Under the pieces are notes generated by a model. The model was not told the origin of the DNA and did no database searches. It saw only the letters and a list, made by a program, of their open reading frames with translations. A DNA stretch of 64,000 bases from DASXRU01 sp034665305 (lineage in GTDB: Bacteria; Acidobacteriota; Blastocatellia; Pyrinomonadales; Pyrinomonadaceae): assembly GCA_034665305.1 (NCBI GenBank), contig JAXDFZ010000016.1, forward strand, positions 293,190-357,189, read 5' to 3'. This document shows, piece by piece, positions 24,685 to 34,215 of this stretch. A program made the translations under genes and the position numbers. Numbering within the stretch: the stretch's first letter is position 1; the number at the start of each line of letters is the position of its first letter.

Positions 24685-25749
24685 TTAAGTAGTCGTCCTT
24701 TTCCGGCCAAAAACCCAGGCCACAAAAATTGAAACGACGTAGAGCACCAGCATCGGCGCCGCAAACAGCAACATGTTAGGAACGTCAGCCGTGGGCGAAA
24801 ATATTGCGGCCACCACCAAAATTACTACCACTGAGGTTCGCCAGATACGCACCAGGTAACCGGCGGAAACCAGGCCAATGCGCGCTAAAACATAGGTGAT
24901 GGCTGGCATCTGAAAAACTACGCCCATGGCCAGCATGATCAGAATGATGAAGTCAAAATAGTCATCAGCCTTCAACAGCAAACGGAAATCGGGTCCCAGC
25001 CCCAAAAGATATTTTGCCGCTGGAGGGAAGATAATTTTGTAGGCAAAAATTGCCCCCACGATGAAAGAGATTGATGACAAAAGGACAAACGGAATCGCGT
25101 ACCCGCGTTCATGCGGATAGAGCCCGGGTGAAACAAACGCCCAAATCTGCCAGAGCAGGAACGGGATCGAAAGGAAGATGGCGGCATAGAGAGAGACTTT
25201 CACATACAGTGAAAATATCCCACCCGCTGTATCTACTATCAACTGGCCATTCGGATCAGGTAGCGAATTTGGCCGCGCGTTAAAATCGAAAGACAGCCTT
25301 ACGCCTTTGGGTATCACCACATCGCCGGCATAGAGCGGTTCCTCAGTGAAGAGCCCAATCCTTCCCTGAGAGTCTTTGGCAACCCGGGCCATAATGGAAA
25401 CGCCGGAGGGAACGGTGCTTGAGCCGAATCGTGACGCTTGCCTGAATACGTATTGGCCCACGTCCCCTTCCTTCAACGATCCGTTGGTGAGGATTGCTTC
25501 CTGTCCCGTGATGCCCTCGAGGTTAACCGCGTGGCTCTGCGCTTCGGACAGTGCCCTTTGCACAGGCTTGGCCAGGAAGTTGTAAATAGATGGGGCAAAA
25601 TACCAGCAGACGCCGGCGGCGATTACTACAAAAAGCACGCTCCGAATAATGCGCTTGCGTAACTCGTCCAGATGCTCGAGGAAAGACATCTGCCCGCCGA
25701 TGTCAGCGTCAGGGTCAGTCGTTGTTCTTCTTTTCAGGAAGGAGGGCAT
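24685..25749 (-). CDS. tatC: Sec-independent translocase TatC with a large first periplasmic loop
   Basis: The core membrane subunit of the twin-arginine translocase, which recognises RR signal peptides of folded proteins. It has 354 residues, while typical TatC has about 250. The N-terminal SFLEHLDELRKRII and the block FLSIPFLLWQIWAFVSPGL are canonical. The extra length is between the first membrane span and the second: residues 64-175 hold about 100 residues absent from ordinary TatC, with segments such as TNGSLKEGDVGQYVF and PNSLPDPNGQLIVD. The insertion is hydrophilic and beta-like. It follows the TatA/B gene by 82 bases on the same strand. Confidence 0.94.
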   Translation of the reverse strand: MPSFLKRRTTTDPDADIGGQMSFLEHLDELRKRIIRSVLFVVIAAGVCWYFAPSIYNFLAKPVQRALSEAQSHAVNLEGITGQEAILTNGSLKEGDVGQYVFRQASRFGSSTVPSGVSIMARVAKDSQGRIGLFTEEPLYAGDVVIPKGVRLSFDFNARPNSLPDPNGQLIVDTAGGIFSLYVKVSLYAAIFLSIPFLLWQIWAFVSPGLYPHERGYAIPFVLLSSISFIVGAIFAYKIIFPPAAKYLLGLGPDFRLLLKADDYFDFIILIMLAMGVVFQMPAITYVLARIGLVSAGYLVRIWRTSVVVILVVAAIFSPTADVPNMLLFAAPMLVLYVVSIFVAWVFGRKRTTT

Positions 25750-25831
25750 CTAATCAGGAGGCAGTTGGCGAAGGAGCAATTGAAGAAACGATACGGCGGA
25801 ACTCAGAGCTGTTGCATTCTCGATTCGATCT

Positions 25832-26257
25832 TTATAGCCAATCCTGTTTTCGCGTCGGTTGCAGAACCGCGTCTCCGCTCTGGTCCACGTTGGCATCTGA
25901 GGTACTGGATCCAGTCGGCGCTCCAAGCGTGGGCCGCGTATCGGGCGCTGTATCCTCCGGGAGATCTTCAGCAAATGCCGGCGACGCACTTCCTCGTTGC
26001 ACCGTTTGCCCTGAAACCGAAGCATCAACTGTGGCGATGGTCGGGGCCGGCATGATCTTCTTATCATCAACGTCAAGCGCCACTTCCTGCGCCCACGTTC
26101 GCTTGAAGTCGTCGGAAGCCCGGCGAAATTCCGTCAGACTCTTGCCTACGGTACGGCTCAGTTGCGGCAGCTTCCGCGGACCAAAAAAGATCAGCGCCGC
26201 CACCAGTATTACAAGTAACTCGCTGTTTCCGAGTGAATCCAGAATAAAAAGAAACAT
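25832..26257 (-). CDS. TatA/TatB family protein
   Basis: A 141-residue protein with one N-terminal membrane span (SELLVILVAALIFFGPRKLP) and the amphipathic helix LSRTVGKSLTEFRRA. FGPRKLP is the hallmark of the TatA/B hinge. The long acidic, disordered C-tail (residues 60-141) and an N-terminal Glu in the span argue for TatB or a dual TatA/B. It heads the tat pair, with tatC downstream. The second TatA-type protein needed by three-component systems is not in the window. Confidence 0.9.
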   Translation of the reverse strand: MFLFILDSLGNSELLVILVAALIFFGPRKLPQLSRTVGKSLTEFRRASDDFKRTWAQEVALDVDDKKIMPAPTIATVDASVSGQTVQRGSASPAFAEDLPEDTAPDTRPTLGAPTGSSTSDANVDQSGDAVLQPTRKQDWL

Positions 26258-26458
26258 GGGTTTTGAGCGTGGACTTCCCAGCCGGTTTAACTAATCGGCG
26301 TAGATTGTAGCGCGTCCCTGAAGAAAGCAGAAGGCAGCAACCCACGCTTTGAGCAGGTCGGCTGTTCTCCTCTCGCCTTTCTTGACAGACAGCAAATTCG
26401 GCGCAAATCTGATTTACCAAAAACATATTCCAGCCCGCAATTAAGAACGAGGATTCGA

Positions 26459-28168
26459 ATGAGCCGAACTAAAGGAAAACCCGTTTCGCCAGCGCTCAGC
26501 GCTCCCGCCGTGTCCGAGCCCGGCGCAGGCTCAACCTTGTTGCAGTTGTTTGCAGAAACAGCTGAGGCGGTTTCTGCAACTACGCGAAAGCTTGAGAAGT
26601 CGGCAATCCTGGGAGAGTATTTTCGCCAATTGCCGGACGCGGATCTAAACCGCGCCGCGCGTTACCTGGCCGGTCAGCAGTTCGCGATGAGCGACGCGCG
26701 CACGACAAATGTGGGTGGCAGTATTCTGGCCAAGGCTTTGAGCGAAGCCACGGGTGTCGCCCTGGAAGATTTGAGCCCGCGCTATGTACGCCTGGGAGAT
26801 GCGGGAGAAGTTGCGGCAGAGGTGATTGCCGAAACCAAAGGGCCCGACGTTCCGCCTCAGCTTACCCTCACAGAAACGGAATCGTTGTTGGCGGCGCTCA
26901 GCGAAACGCGCGGTACGCTGAATAAGCAGAGACTGCTGGTCACAAAACTAAGCCGCGCTACTCCGCTTGAAGCCAAATACCTGATCAAATTGCTAACCGG
27001 CGATTTGCGCATTGGGCTGCGCGAAGGCTTGGTTGAAGACGCGCTGGCTCGGGCTTTTGATCAACCTCTTGCGAGCGTGGCGCAGGCTAACATGTTGCTC
27101 GGAGACATTGGTGAAACCGCCGTGCGCACCAGAGCGGGCGACCTCACCGACATTTCCATGCGCCTGTTTCATCCATTCAAGTTCATGCTCGCTACTGCCG
27201 CGGCTGACTTGTCCGACATTGCCCGAACAATGCCCGAAGAATTCTTCGTCGAAGATAAATTCGACGGCATCCGCGCGCAGGCGCATGTCACCAAAGAACG
27301 CGTGGCCATCTATTCACGCACCTTGGATGAGATCACTCATCGGTTTCCCGAACTGGCGGCTCCTCTGCAGCAACTCAAGACCGAGGCCATCATCGACGGC
27401 GAAATCGTGCCGGCTCGCAGCGATCTGATTCTGCCGTTCGCGGAATTACAAAAACGACTCGGACGAAAACTTGTCAGCGAGGCTTTGCTGGCTGACACGC
27501 CAGTGATCTTCGTTGCCTATGATCTTCTGTACGCTGATAAGCAAGTGCTGCTCGATGAGCCGCTTGAGCGCCGTTTGGCGCTGTTGAAGTCGTTGATTAA
27601 GCAGCGCGGCGCCTTGCGTCTGTCCGCCGCCAAACGCTTCGACAACGTCGCGGCCCTCGACGATGAATTTCAGGCCGCCCGCGATCGCGGCAACGAAGGT
27701 CTAATGATTAAGCACCCCGGCTCCAGTTATAAGCCGGGCAAGCGCGGTCGGGACTGGCTTAAACTAAAACGGGCTCTCGCCACCCTCGACGTAGTGGTAA
27801 CGGCGGTCGAGGTTGGCCACGGCAAACGCCGGCATCTGCTGTCCGATTACACGTTCGCGATTAGACGTTCAGAAGAAGATAATGAGTTACTGAACATCGG
27901 TAAGGCATATTCCGGATTGACGGACGCGGAATTAGCCGAATTAAGCGAATGGTTTCGGGCCCACACAATCCGCGAATTTGCTCACGGACGGGTGCGAATC
28001 GTACAGCCAGAAGTCGTCCTGGAAGTCGCCTTTGACCGCGTGCAGCCTTCGAAGAGACACAAGAGTGGCTATGCCTTGCGCTTCCCACGGATTCTGCGCC
28101 TGCGAAGCGATAAAAACGCCTCCGAGATCGACACGCTCGAAACCGTAGAGCGGCTGGCCGCCCTTTAG
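26459..28168 (+). CDS. ATP-dependent DNA ligase
   Basis: Seals nicks in duplex DNA with ATP. It has 569 residues and the three-domain layout of the archaeal/LigB-like type: an N-terminal DNA-binding domain (1-230), an adenylation domain with the nucleophile lysine K267 in EDKFDGIRAQ, and an OB-fold ending at RFPRILRLRSDK. Motif IIIa (IFVAYDLLY), IV (EGLMIKHP) and V (DWLKLKR) are intact. GAGGA precedes the ATG at 26459. It is not accompanied by the nuclease, helicase or Ku genes that often pair with bacterial ATP ligases. A NAD-dependent LigA presumably exists elsewhere. Confidence 0.95.
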   Translation: MSRTKGKPVSPALSAPAVSEPGAGSTLLQLFAETAEAVSATTRKLEKSAILGEYFRQLPDADLNRAARYLAGQQFAMSDARTTNVGGSILAKALSEATGVALEDLSPRYVRLGDAGEVAAEVIAETKGPDVPPQLTLTETESLLAALSETRGTLNKQRLLVTKLSRATPLEAKYLIKLLTGDLRIGLREGLVEDALARAFDQPLASVAQANMLLGDIGETAVRTRAGDLTDISMRLFHPFKFMLATAAADLSDIARTMPEEFFVEDKFDGIRAQAHVTKERVAIYSRTLDEITHRFPELAAPLQQLKTEAIIDGEIVPARSDLILPFAELQKRLGRKLVSEALLADTPVIFVAYDLLYADKQVLLDEPLERRLALLKSLIKQRGALRLSAAKRFDNVAALDDEFQAARDRGNEGLMIKHPGSSYKPGKRGRDWLKLKRALATLDVVVTAVEVGHGKRRHLLSDYTFAIRRSEEDNELLNIGKAYSGLTDAELAELSEWFRAHTIREFAHGRVRIVQPEVVLEVAFDRVQPSKRHKSGYALRFPRILRLRSDKNASEIDTLETVERLAAL

Positions 28169-28364
28169 AATCCCGGTGATGTCTGATTACTAGCTAATGC
28201 GCAGTAACCAATCAATTGTTGATTTTGCAGCGACAGAAGCGTAGGATGCCGAGCGGAGTGGCCCCCTCGCCGGGCCTGTCAGGCTGTCGCCGGGATTCAA
28301 TTCACAAAGCACACAACCGCGACCGTTGCGTCAGCAAATGGCTATGTAATATGCGACGTTGCGC

Positions 28365-28616
28365 TTAGAAGAGTAAGAATCCCTCGAACAGCAAGCCAAC
28401 TGTCATAGCGGCGATAGCATCCACGGTGGACATATCAGAGATTGAATTGACACTAGTCAGGCCAGTTGTCCCGGTTGCGGGAGCCGTAGCGGCGCAAGTC
28501 TGGCCCTCAACACAAGGAGTAGGCGCCGACGGCGAATGAACATCCCCGGCGAGAACAGAAGAGCTCAGCGCCAGCATGAGGCCGAGCGAAACGCAGAATA
28601 ATCTAACCTGTTTCAT
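28365..28616 (-). CDS. Small secreted protein, divergent from TPR-HTH gene
   Basis: An 83-residue protein with a clear signal peptide (VRLFCVSLGLMLALSSSVLA, cleavage probably after AG). The mature part is about 60 residues, contains two cysteines (PCVEGQTC), and is rich in Ala, Thr and Ser; the C-terminal MTVGLLFEGFLLF is hydrophobic. The start at 28616 is strongly supported by GGAGGT about 6 bases upstream. No family is recognised. It lies 150 bases from, and divergent to, a TPR protein with a C-terminal DNA-binding helix, so it could be the peptide partner or a target of that regulator. Confidence 0.78.
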   Translation of the reverse strand: MKQVRLFCVSLGLMLALSSSVLAGDVHSPSAPTPCVEGQTCAATAPATGTTGLTSVNSISDMSTVDAIAAMTVGLLFEGFLLF

Positions 28617-28765
28617 GGGAAACCTCCGAATAGTTAGTGGTTAAAGTGGATGGCTGGTAAACGATGCCTGGGACCAACCCGAACCTAACGAGCGAGACCG
28701 CATAATAGTCGCACAGCCCGATGGTTGCAAGCGCCATTGCTAATAGCTAGAAAGGATTCTGTTTC

Positions 28766-30268
28766 ATGCATTTAGAGTCGGCAGTTCTTAACGAATTAGA
28801 AAGCCCAGCGATAACGCTCGACGAAAGCGCACGACGGCGCTGCCAACTGGCAGCGAAATTGGTCGCGGCCAGCAACTACGAGGACGCCTGTGAGGCTCTC
28901 GGAGACCTCTGGCAGGGCTTGGGCGTTCGACCGAAACTCGATGGACTCAACGAACCTACAAGTGCGGAAGTACTCCTGCGAGCCGGCAATATTTCAGGAT
29001 GGGTGGGTAGCGTCCAACAGATCGAAGGGGTCCAGGAAGCGGCAAAGAATCTAATCAGCGAGAGTGTCCGAAGTTTTGAAAAGCTCGGTGATACTGAAAA
29101 AGTTGCGGAAGCGCAGATCGACTTAGCAACCTGCTATCTACGAGAAGGAGCGTTTGATGAAGCGCGCATCACGCTGCAGGGTGTTCTGGGAAGACTCGAA
29201 CATTCCCAGTCGGAACAGAGGTTAAGGGCCTTTCTCAATAGTGCGGTGGTCGAAAGTTCGTGCGGCCGACACCAAACAGCACTTCAGATACATTTGCGGG
29301 CGGCGCCATTTTTCGAGGTGAACACTAACAGCGGACTCAAAGGAAAGTTTCACAACGAATTCGCCGTAGTTCTCAAAAAGCTGGGCGTGGATCAACATCG
29401 CGAGGACTACATCGATCGGGCCCTCGTGGAGTACACCGCTGCGGCCTATCATTGGGAAGAAGCCGGCGATATCCGATTCAGTGCTCTGGTTGAGAACAAT
29501 ATCGGTTCGCTGCTCATCAATATTGGCAAAGTTAAAGATGCTCATAAACATCTGAACCGCGCCAGACAGTTACTGGTCGGTTTACGCGACAAGGTCAACG
29601 TCGCCCATGTTGACGACACGCGTGCCCGCGCGTGCCTGGCGGAAGGTCGCAACGCGGAAGCGGAAAAGCTGGCGCGTAGCTGTGTGCGCACTGTGGAAAG
29701 TGGTGACCATCAATCGGTGCTCGCTGAGTTTCTTACGACTCATGCCCTGGCCCTGAGCCGCGTGGGAAGGCATCAGCAAGCTGGTGCAACATTTCAACGG
29801 GCGATGGAGATTGCGGAAGCATCCGGCCACCAGGAAGGCGCCGGCGAGGCAGCGCTTTGCCTGATCGAAGAGCTGGGAAGTATCGCGCCGCCACGCCTTA
29901 TTTACGATGCGTATTCGCGTGCGGAAAGTTCTCTCTCCCATTCGCAAAGCACGGCCTTGCAGTCGCGGCTGGGTCGCTGTGCTCGCCGAACGCTGGCACT
30001 GAAATTCGAGGCGCCGGCTGACGTTAAAACGACGGGCGAGACGGAAGAATTCAGCGGCTGCTCGCTGGATGAAGAAGTTCTGCGCTATGAAGCCAATCTC
30101 ATCAAGCAAGCACTGGGAGCTGCGGACGGCAGCGTTACGCGCGCAGCGCGTCTCCTTAAAGTCACCCACCAGGGCCTTGCGTTTATTTTGCAGGGGCGGC
30201 AAAAACATCTGTTGGTAGCTCGGACGCCCGTGCGAAAGCGCCGTCGCAGCATCATGCGCGCTCATTGA
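28766..30268 (+). CDS. TPR protein with C-terminal Fis-type helix-turn-helix
   Basis: A 500-residue cytosolic protein. Residues about 60-400 are tetratricopeptide-like helical repeats (for example AEAQIDLATCYLREGAFDEA, then VENNIGSLLINIGKVKDAHK). Residues about 430-490 form a Fis-type helix-turn-helix: EANLIKQALGAADGSVTRAA followed by RLLKVTHQGLAFILQ. The C-terminus is very basic (VRKRRRSIMRAH). TPR plus HTH suggests a regulator whose repeats sense a peptide or protein. AAAGGA precedes the ATG at 28766. The divergent neighbour is a small secreted protein. Confidence 0.87.
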   Translation: MHLESAVLNELESPAITLDESARRRCQLAAKLVAASNYEDACEALGDLWQGLGVRPKLDGLNEPTSAEVLLRAGNISGWVGSVQQIEGVQEAAKNLISESVRSFEKLGDTEKVAEAQIDLATCYLREGAFDEARITLQGVLGRLEHSQSEQRLRAFLNSAVVESSCGRHQTALQIHLRAAPFFEVNTNSGLKGKFHNEFAVVLKKLGVDQHREDYIDRALVEYTAAAYHWEEAGDIRFSALVENNIGSLLINIGKVKDAHKHLNRARQLLVGLRDKVNVAHVDDTRARACLAEGRNAEAEKLARSCVRTVESGDHQSVLAEFLTTHALALSRVGRHQQAGATFQRAMEIAEASGHQEGAGEAALCLIEELGSIAPPRLIYDAYSRAESSLSHSQSTALQSRLGRCARRTLALKFEAPADVKTTGETEEFSGCSLDEEVLRYEANLIKQALGAADGSVTRAARLLKVTHQGLAFILQGRQKHLLVARTPVRKRRRSIMRAH

Positions 30269-30438
30269 GCCGCGACCATAAATAAGTACCAGGTCCTTAA
30301 GTTCCACCATCAAAAACACCACACCGCTCTCGACGTTGCAGCTCAGCCAGGCAACGCGAGGCGGTGATTCGTGCTCGAAAGTGGGAAACGAACTATAATC
30401 GCTAGTGAACCGATAATCCCGTCTCCAAACCAGATCAC

Positions 30439-32025
30439 ATGCAAATAAAAAATTGCGCCATCCTTTTCCGACCAGGAACCGCCGTGCTGACTTGCCTCAC
30501 GGTTTTTGTATTCATCGCTGATGCACAATCAACCCGGCGCCGTCCGCGCCGAAAAGCATCTCCAGCACCGCCCGCTGCGACTGCACCGGTTGCCAAGCCG
30601 CCGGCAGGGCCGCCGGCGGATATGATCGCTACCATTAACGGAACTCCCATAACCATGGCCGAGATTGAGCCGGAGGTACGCACCCTTATCAACCAGGATC
30701 CGGATCCATATCTGCGCAACTTCTATGAAGACCCGGCTAAGGAAACTGCCGCCGCCCGCCAGCGCGGCTTGGAAGCCCGTATCAATTCCCTTTTGATCGC
30801 TACGGAGGCAAAGAAACAAAGGAAGACGGCTGATGAGTTTCGCCAGCTCGAAATCAACAATCGCATTTCATCGCCCACGGAGCAGGAGATAGAGGGAGTG
30901 TTTGAAGCAAATCGCGCTGCTTTTGGCACTGCTACTTTGGCCGATGTGCGCCCGCAAATTATCACTTACCTGCGCAGCCAGCGCGCCGAAGAACTGTACG
31001 TCATTCTTGCCAATCGCCTGCGTATGACCAACCTGGTAACGAAGGGGGCCGATGTAAACTCCCCGAATCTCGCGCCGGGCACAGTGTTGACGACGGTCGC
31101 GGGCACGCCGATCACCGCAGGTTCGCTTGACGAACGGATGAAGGTCTACGTTTACGACTTGCGTTCAAAAATCTATGCAATCCAAAAGCTCGTGCTGGAT
31201 CGCAAAATAAATGATCAGCTGCTCCTGGCCGAAGCGACCAGGAAAAACATCCGCTCGGATGAACTCGTACGCGCCGAGATAACGGATAAACGCACGCCGC
31301 CTACGGAAGCCGAGATCAAACAGTTCTACGACGAAAACCGAGAACGAATTCCCGGCGACCTGCCAAGCGTTCGCGGTCAGATTTCCCAGTTTCTTGAAAG
31401 CCAACAACAAGAGAAACTGGAAATCGCGCTGTCAGAACGTTTGCGCCACGGTGCAAACTTTAAAGTTCTACTGCCGGAGCCGCAGCCGCCGGTGCAGATG
31501 ATTAGCCGCGACGATGATCCTGCGCGCGGCGACAAGAATGCGGCAGTCACGATCATTGAATTCACTGATTTTCAATGTCCGGCATGTGGCGCCGTCTATC
31601 CCATCCTCGAAGAAGTGCTGCGTGGTTATGGAAACAGCGTGCACTTTGTTGTGCGCGATTTCCCGCTGGTGATGCATGCCGATTCGCGCAAGGCTGCCGA
31701 GGCGGCAAATGCTGCGCATGCCCAGGGAAAGTTTTTTGACTACGTTGCGTTGCTCTTCAAGAACCAGAAAGCGCTGGACACTGAGTCGCTGAAAAAATAT
31801 GCCGGCGCGCTCAGTCTTGATCAAAAGCGCTTTGATACGGAATTAGACAGCGGCATGTATGCTGCCGAAGTGCAGCACGATGTCGAAGACGGTGAGAGCT
31901 ACGGCATACATGGCACGCCAACCATTTTCGTTAACGGAGTCCAGGTCAAGGAACTCAGCGCCGAAGGACTCCGCGCCGCCATCGACGCTGCGATGGGAAA
32001 GCGAGCACCAGCCTCAAAGCCTTAG
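30439..32025 (+). CDS. SurA-like (x2) and DsbA-like thioredoxin fusion protein
   Basis: A 528-residue exported protein (signal segment TAVLTCLTVFVFIADAQ, then a basic, proline-rich linker to residue 60). Residues 60-180 (ADMIATINGTPITMAEIEPE) and 205-340 (AGTPITAGSLDERMK) are two SurA-type N-terminal chaperone domains. Residues 350-520 form a thioredoxin/DsbA domain with the active site CPAC (C380 and C383) and the cis-proline block GIHGTPTIFVNG. It should bind unfolded outer-membrane or secreted proteins and introduce or shuffle disulfides. Fused folding chaperone and oxidase in one chain is uncommon. The ATG at 30439 has no strong Shine-Dalgarno. Confidence 0.9.
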   Translation: MQIKNCAILFRPGTAVLTCLTVFVFIADAQSTRRRPRRKASPAPPAATAPVAKPPAGPPADMIATINGTPITMAEIEPEVRTLINQDPDPYLRNFYEDPAKETAAARQRGLEARINSLLIATEAKKQRKTADEFRQLEINNRISSPTEQEIEGVFEANRAAFGTATLADVRPQIITYLRSQRAEELYVILANRLRMTNLVTKGADVNSPNLAPGTVLTTVAGTPITAGSLDERMKVYVYDLRSKIYAIQKLVLDRKINDQLLLAEATRKNIRSDELVRAEITDKRTPPTEAEIKQFYDENRERIPGDLPSVRGQISQFLESQQQEKLEIALSERLRHGANFKVLLPEPQPPVQMISRDDDPARGDKNAAVTIIEFTDFQCPACGAVYPILEEVLRGYGNSVHFVVRDFPLVMHADSRKAAEAANAAHAQGKFFDYVALLFKNQKALDTESLKKYAGALSLDQKRFDTELDSGMYAAEVQHDVEDGESYGIHGTPTIFVNGVQVKELSAEGLRAAIDAAMGKRAPASKP

Positions 32026-32194
32026 ATCGCCACAATCCCGCCACGGAGGTTCCACCTTGGCGAGCAGACCCACTCATCACGGTCGCCACCGAACTCGCAT
32101 CGCTTTCAAGCTCAGCTGTTTGACTGAAGCTGTGGGCGGTGTATCTTAGAGCACCCCCGCAGCAAAACAATTTGCAGATCGACAGAGGTGAGCC

Positions 32195-33886
32195 ATGGGA
32201 ATCTCGCTCAAGCCGGAGCATCTTAAGCGCTACAGAGATATTGGTTGGCTGTTCATGAAATACGGCCGATCCGATCTCGTGAAACAGGCCGGGCTTGATG
32301 AAGTACTTGCCCGCGAAGAGGAAGGCGGACCGGCGTCATCACTGGCCGAGCCTAAGGCCGAAGAGCTCGCTTCCGATTTCGAGAAGATGGGCCCGACGTT
32401 CATTAAGCTGGCCCAGCTCCTGTCTACCCGCGCCGACCTGCTGCCGATTCCGTACCTGGAAGCGCTGTCTCGTTTGCAGGACAACGTCGCGCCCTTTTCT
32501 TTCGTGGAAGTTGAGGAAATCGTCACTGCGGAATTGGGGGTGCGGATCTCCAAGGGCTTTTTGACCTTTGAAGAAGCGCCAATCGCTGCGGCGTCGCTGG
32601 GCCAGGTCCACCGGGCTTCCCTGCGCGATGGGCGCGAAGTCGTAGTTAAAGTACAGCGACCCGGCATCCGTGAGCAGATCGTTAAAGACCTGGAGGTGCT
32701 GGGTGACATCGCGCAGTTCCTCGATGACCACACCGAAATGGGCAAGCGTTATGAATTTCAAAACATGCTGGGTGAGTTTCGCAAGAGTTTGATGCGGGAG
32801 TTGGATTACCGCCAGGAGGCGCGCCACCTCGAAATATTCGACCAGAACCTGAGAGATTTCAAATCGATTATCGTTCCCTTGCCCATTGAGGACTACACCA
32901 CCTCTCGCGTCCTCACCATGGAGTACATTCGCGGCAAGAAAATCACTTCGCTGAATCCGCTGGTGTGGGTGGACGTGGATGGCGTGCGGCTCGCCGAAGA
33001 CCTCTTCCACGCGTACCTGCAACAGATTCTGCTGGACGGCTTTTTTCACGCGGACCCCCATCCGGGAAATGTCTTCCTAACTGACGATCATCGCATTGCC
33101 TTGATTGACCTTGGAATGGTGGGCCACATTTCGCCGTCGCGGCAGGAAGAAATCCTGAAGCTGTTAATGGCGATCAGCTCCGGTCATGGTGACGATGCCG
33201 CCGAGCAGACGATCAACATGGGGGAAGCCAAACCCGGCTTTGATGAACAGAGTTTTCGCCGTCAGGTGACGGACCTCGTTACCGAACATCAGGATACAAA
33301 CGTGGCGGAGATCGACACGGGCCGGGTAGTGCTGGACATTCAGCGCATAGCCGGCGAAGCGAGTTTTCGCTTGCCGCCAGAGTTTACGATGATCGCCAAG
33401 ATGCTGTTGAATCTTGATCAGGTCGTGCACACCCTTGATCCCGCCTTCGATCCGAATGCGTCAATTCGACGGCACGCCGGTGACATGATGCAGCAGCGCG
33501 TCCTGAAGAGTCTTTCGCCCGCGAATCTTTTCAACGCGGTAATGGAAACCAAGGGCTTCATTGAAAAACTGCCCGCCAGGCTGAACCGGTTTCTGGACGC
33601 AGTCTCTCGCGACGAAATCAAATTCACCGTCGATGCGATCGACGAGACACTGTTGATGGAAGGTCTGCAGAAGATCGCAAACCGCATCACCATGGGCCTG
33701 GTGTTAGCAGCATTGATCGTAGGATCCGCGATGCTGATGCGCGTGGAGACTTCTTTCAGGATTATGGGATACCCGGGGTTTGCCATCATTTTCTTCATGA
33801 TTGCTGCGGGCTTCGGGATCGTGCTGGTGATCAATATCCTTTACAACGACGAAAAGGCCAAAAGGGATGGAAAGCCACCGAAGTGA
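32195..33886 (+). CDS. ABC1/UbiB-family atypical kinase
   Basis: A 563-residue protein with the UbiB fold: the KxGQ-like motif as KLAQLLSTRADLLP (residues ~68-81), the alanine-rich nucleotide loop AAASLGQVHRA, the invariant lysine K152 in VKVQRPGI, ADPHPGN as the catalytic loop and IALIDLGMVG as the DFG equivalent. The C-terminus has two membrane spans (GLVLAALIVGSAMLM and GFAIIFFMIAAGFGIVLVIN). UbiB proteins support quinone synthesis or lipid transport. GAGGTGAGCC precedes the ATG at 32195. Monocistronic as far as visible. Confidence 0.92.
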   Translation: MGISLKPEHLKRYRDIGWLFMKYGRSDLVKQAGLDEVLAREEEGGPASSLAEPKAEELASDFEKMGPTFIKLAQLLSTRADLLPIPYLEALSRLQDNVAPFSFVEVEEIVTAELGVRISKGFLTFEEAPIAAASLGQVHRASLRDGREVVVKVQRPGIREQIVKDLEVLGDIAQFLDDHTEMGKRYEFQNMLGEFRKSLMRELDYRQEARHLEIFDQNLRDFKSIIVPLPIEDYTTSRVLTMEYIRGKKITSLNPLVWVDVDGVRLAEDLFHAYLQQILLDGFFHADPHPGNVFLTDDHRIALIDLGMVGHISPSRQEEILKLLMAISSGHGDDAAEQTINMGEAKPGFDEQSFRRQVTDLVTEHQDTNVAEIDTGRVVLDIQRIAGEASFRLPPEFTMIAKMLLNLDQVVHTLDPAFDPNASIRRHAGDMMQQRVLKSLSPANLFNAVMETKGFIEKLPARLNRFLDAVSRDEIKFTVDAIDETLLMEGLQKIANRITMGLVLAALIVGSAMLMRVETSFRIMGYPGFAIIFFMIAAGFGIVLVINILYNDEKAKRDGKPPK

Positions 33887-34071
33887 GCCTTGCTTAAATG
33901 AATATTTCAAGGGAACGCAGATGGGGCGTTCAGCATCAAAGTTGCTCGGTTGAAGCCCTTTTCGGTCGGCTATTTCGCCTCGGCTGACGTCAAATTAGGT
34001 AGGCCGAGAAACGGTTTTTTGAACGCGATTCAACTGAATTATTTTCACCAAACGCCTGGGGTTTAACCGCG

Positions 34072-34100
34072 TTGACAACGAGGGGTGCGCAAGCTAGACT
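34072..34100 (+). promoter_or_regulatory. Sigma-70-type promoter for the DUF4214 gene
   Basis: TTGACA at 34072-34077 and TAGACT at 34095-34100 are separated by 17 bases, upstream of the ATG at 34216. The remaining 329-base intergenic stretch 33887-34215 holds no gene that I can see. Confidence 0.7.
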
Positions 34101-34215
34101 AACTGCCGTTGATCGGGCGCGGCCCCCCGCCTTTTTTGACACCATGGGGATTTCCTCACTCTCAATGAATTCAAGTGAGCAGCCGAGCCTGCCCGGAAAG
34201 TTTTAGGAGTATTTC

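Noticed and set aside
28169..28364. A CRISPR array or phage attachment site in the gaps near 28 kb
   Set aside because: There are no regularly spaced direct repeats and no integrase or tRNA gene. This gap shows nothing beyond unremarkable sequence.
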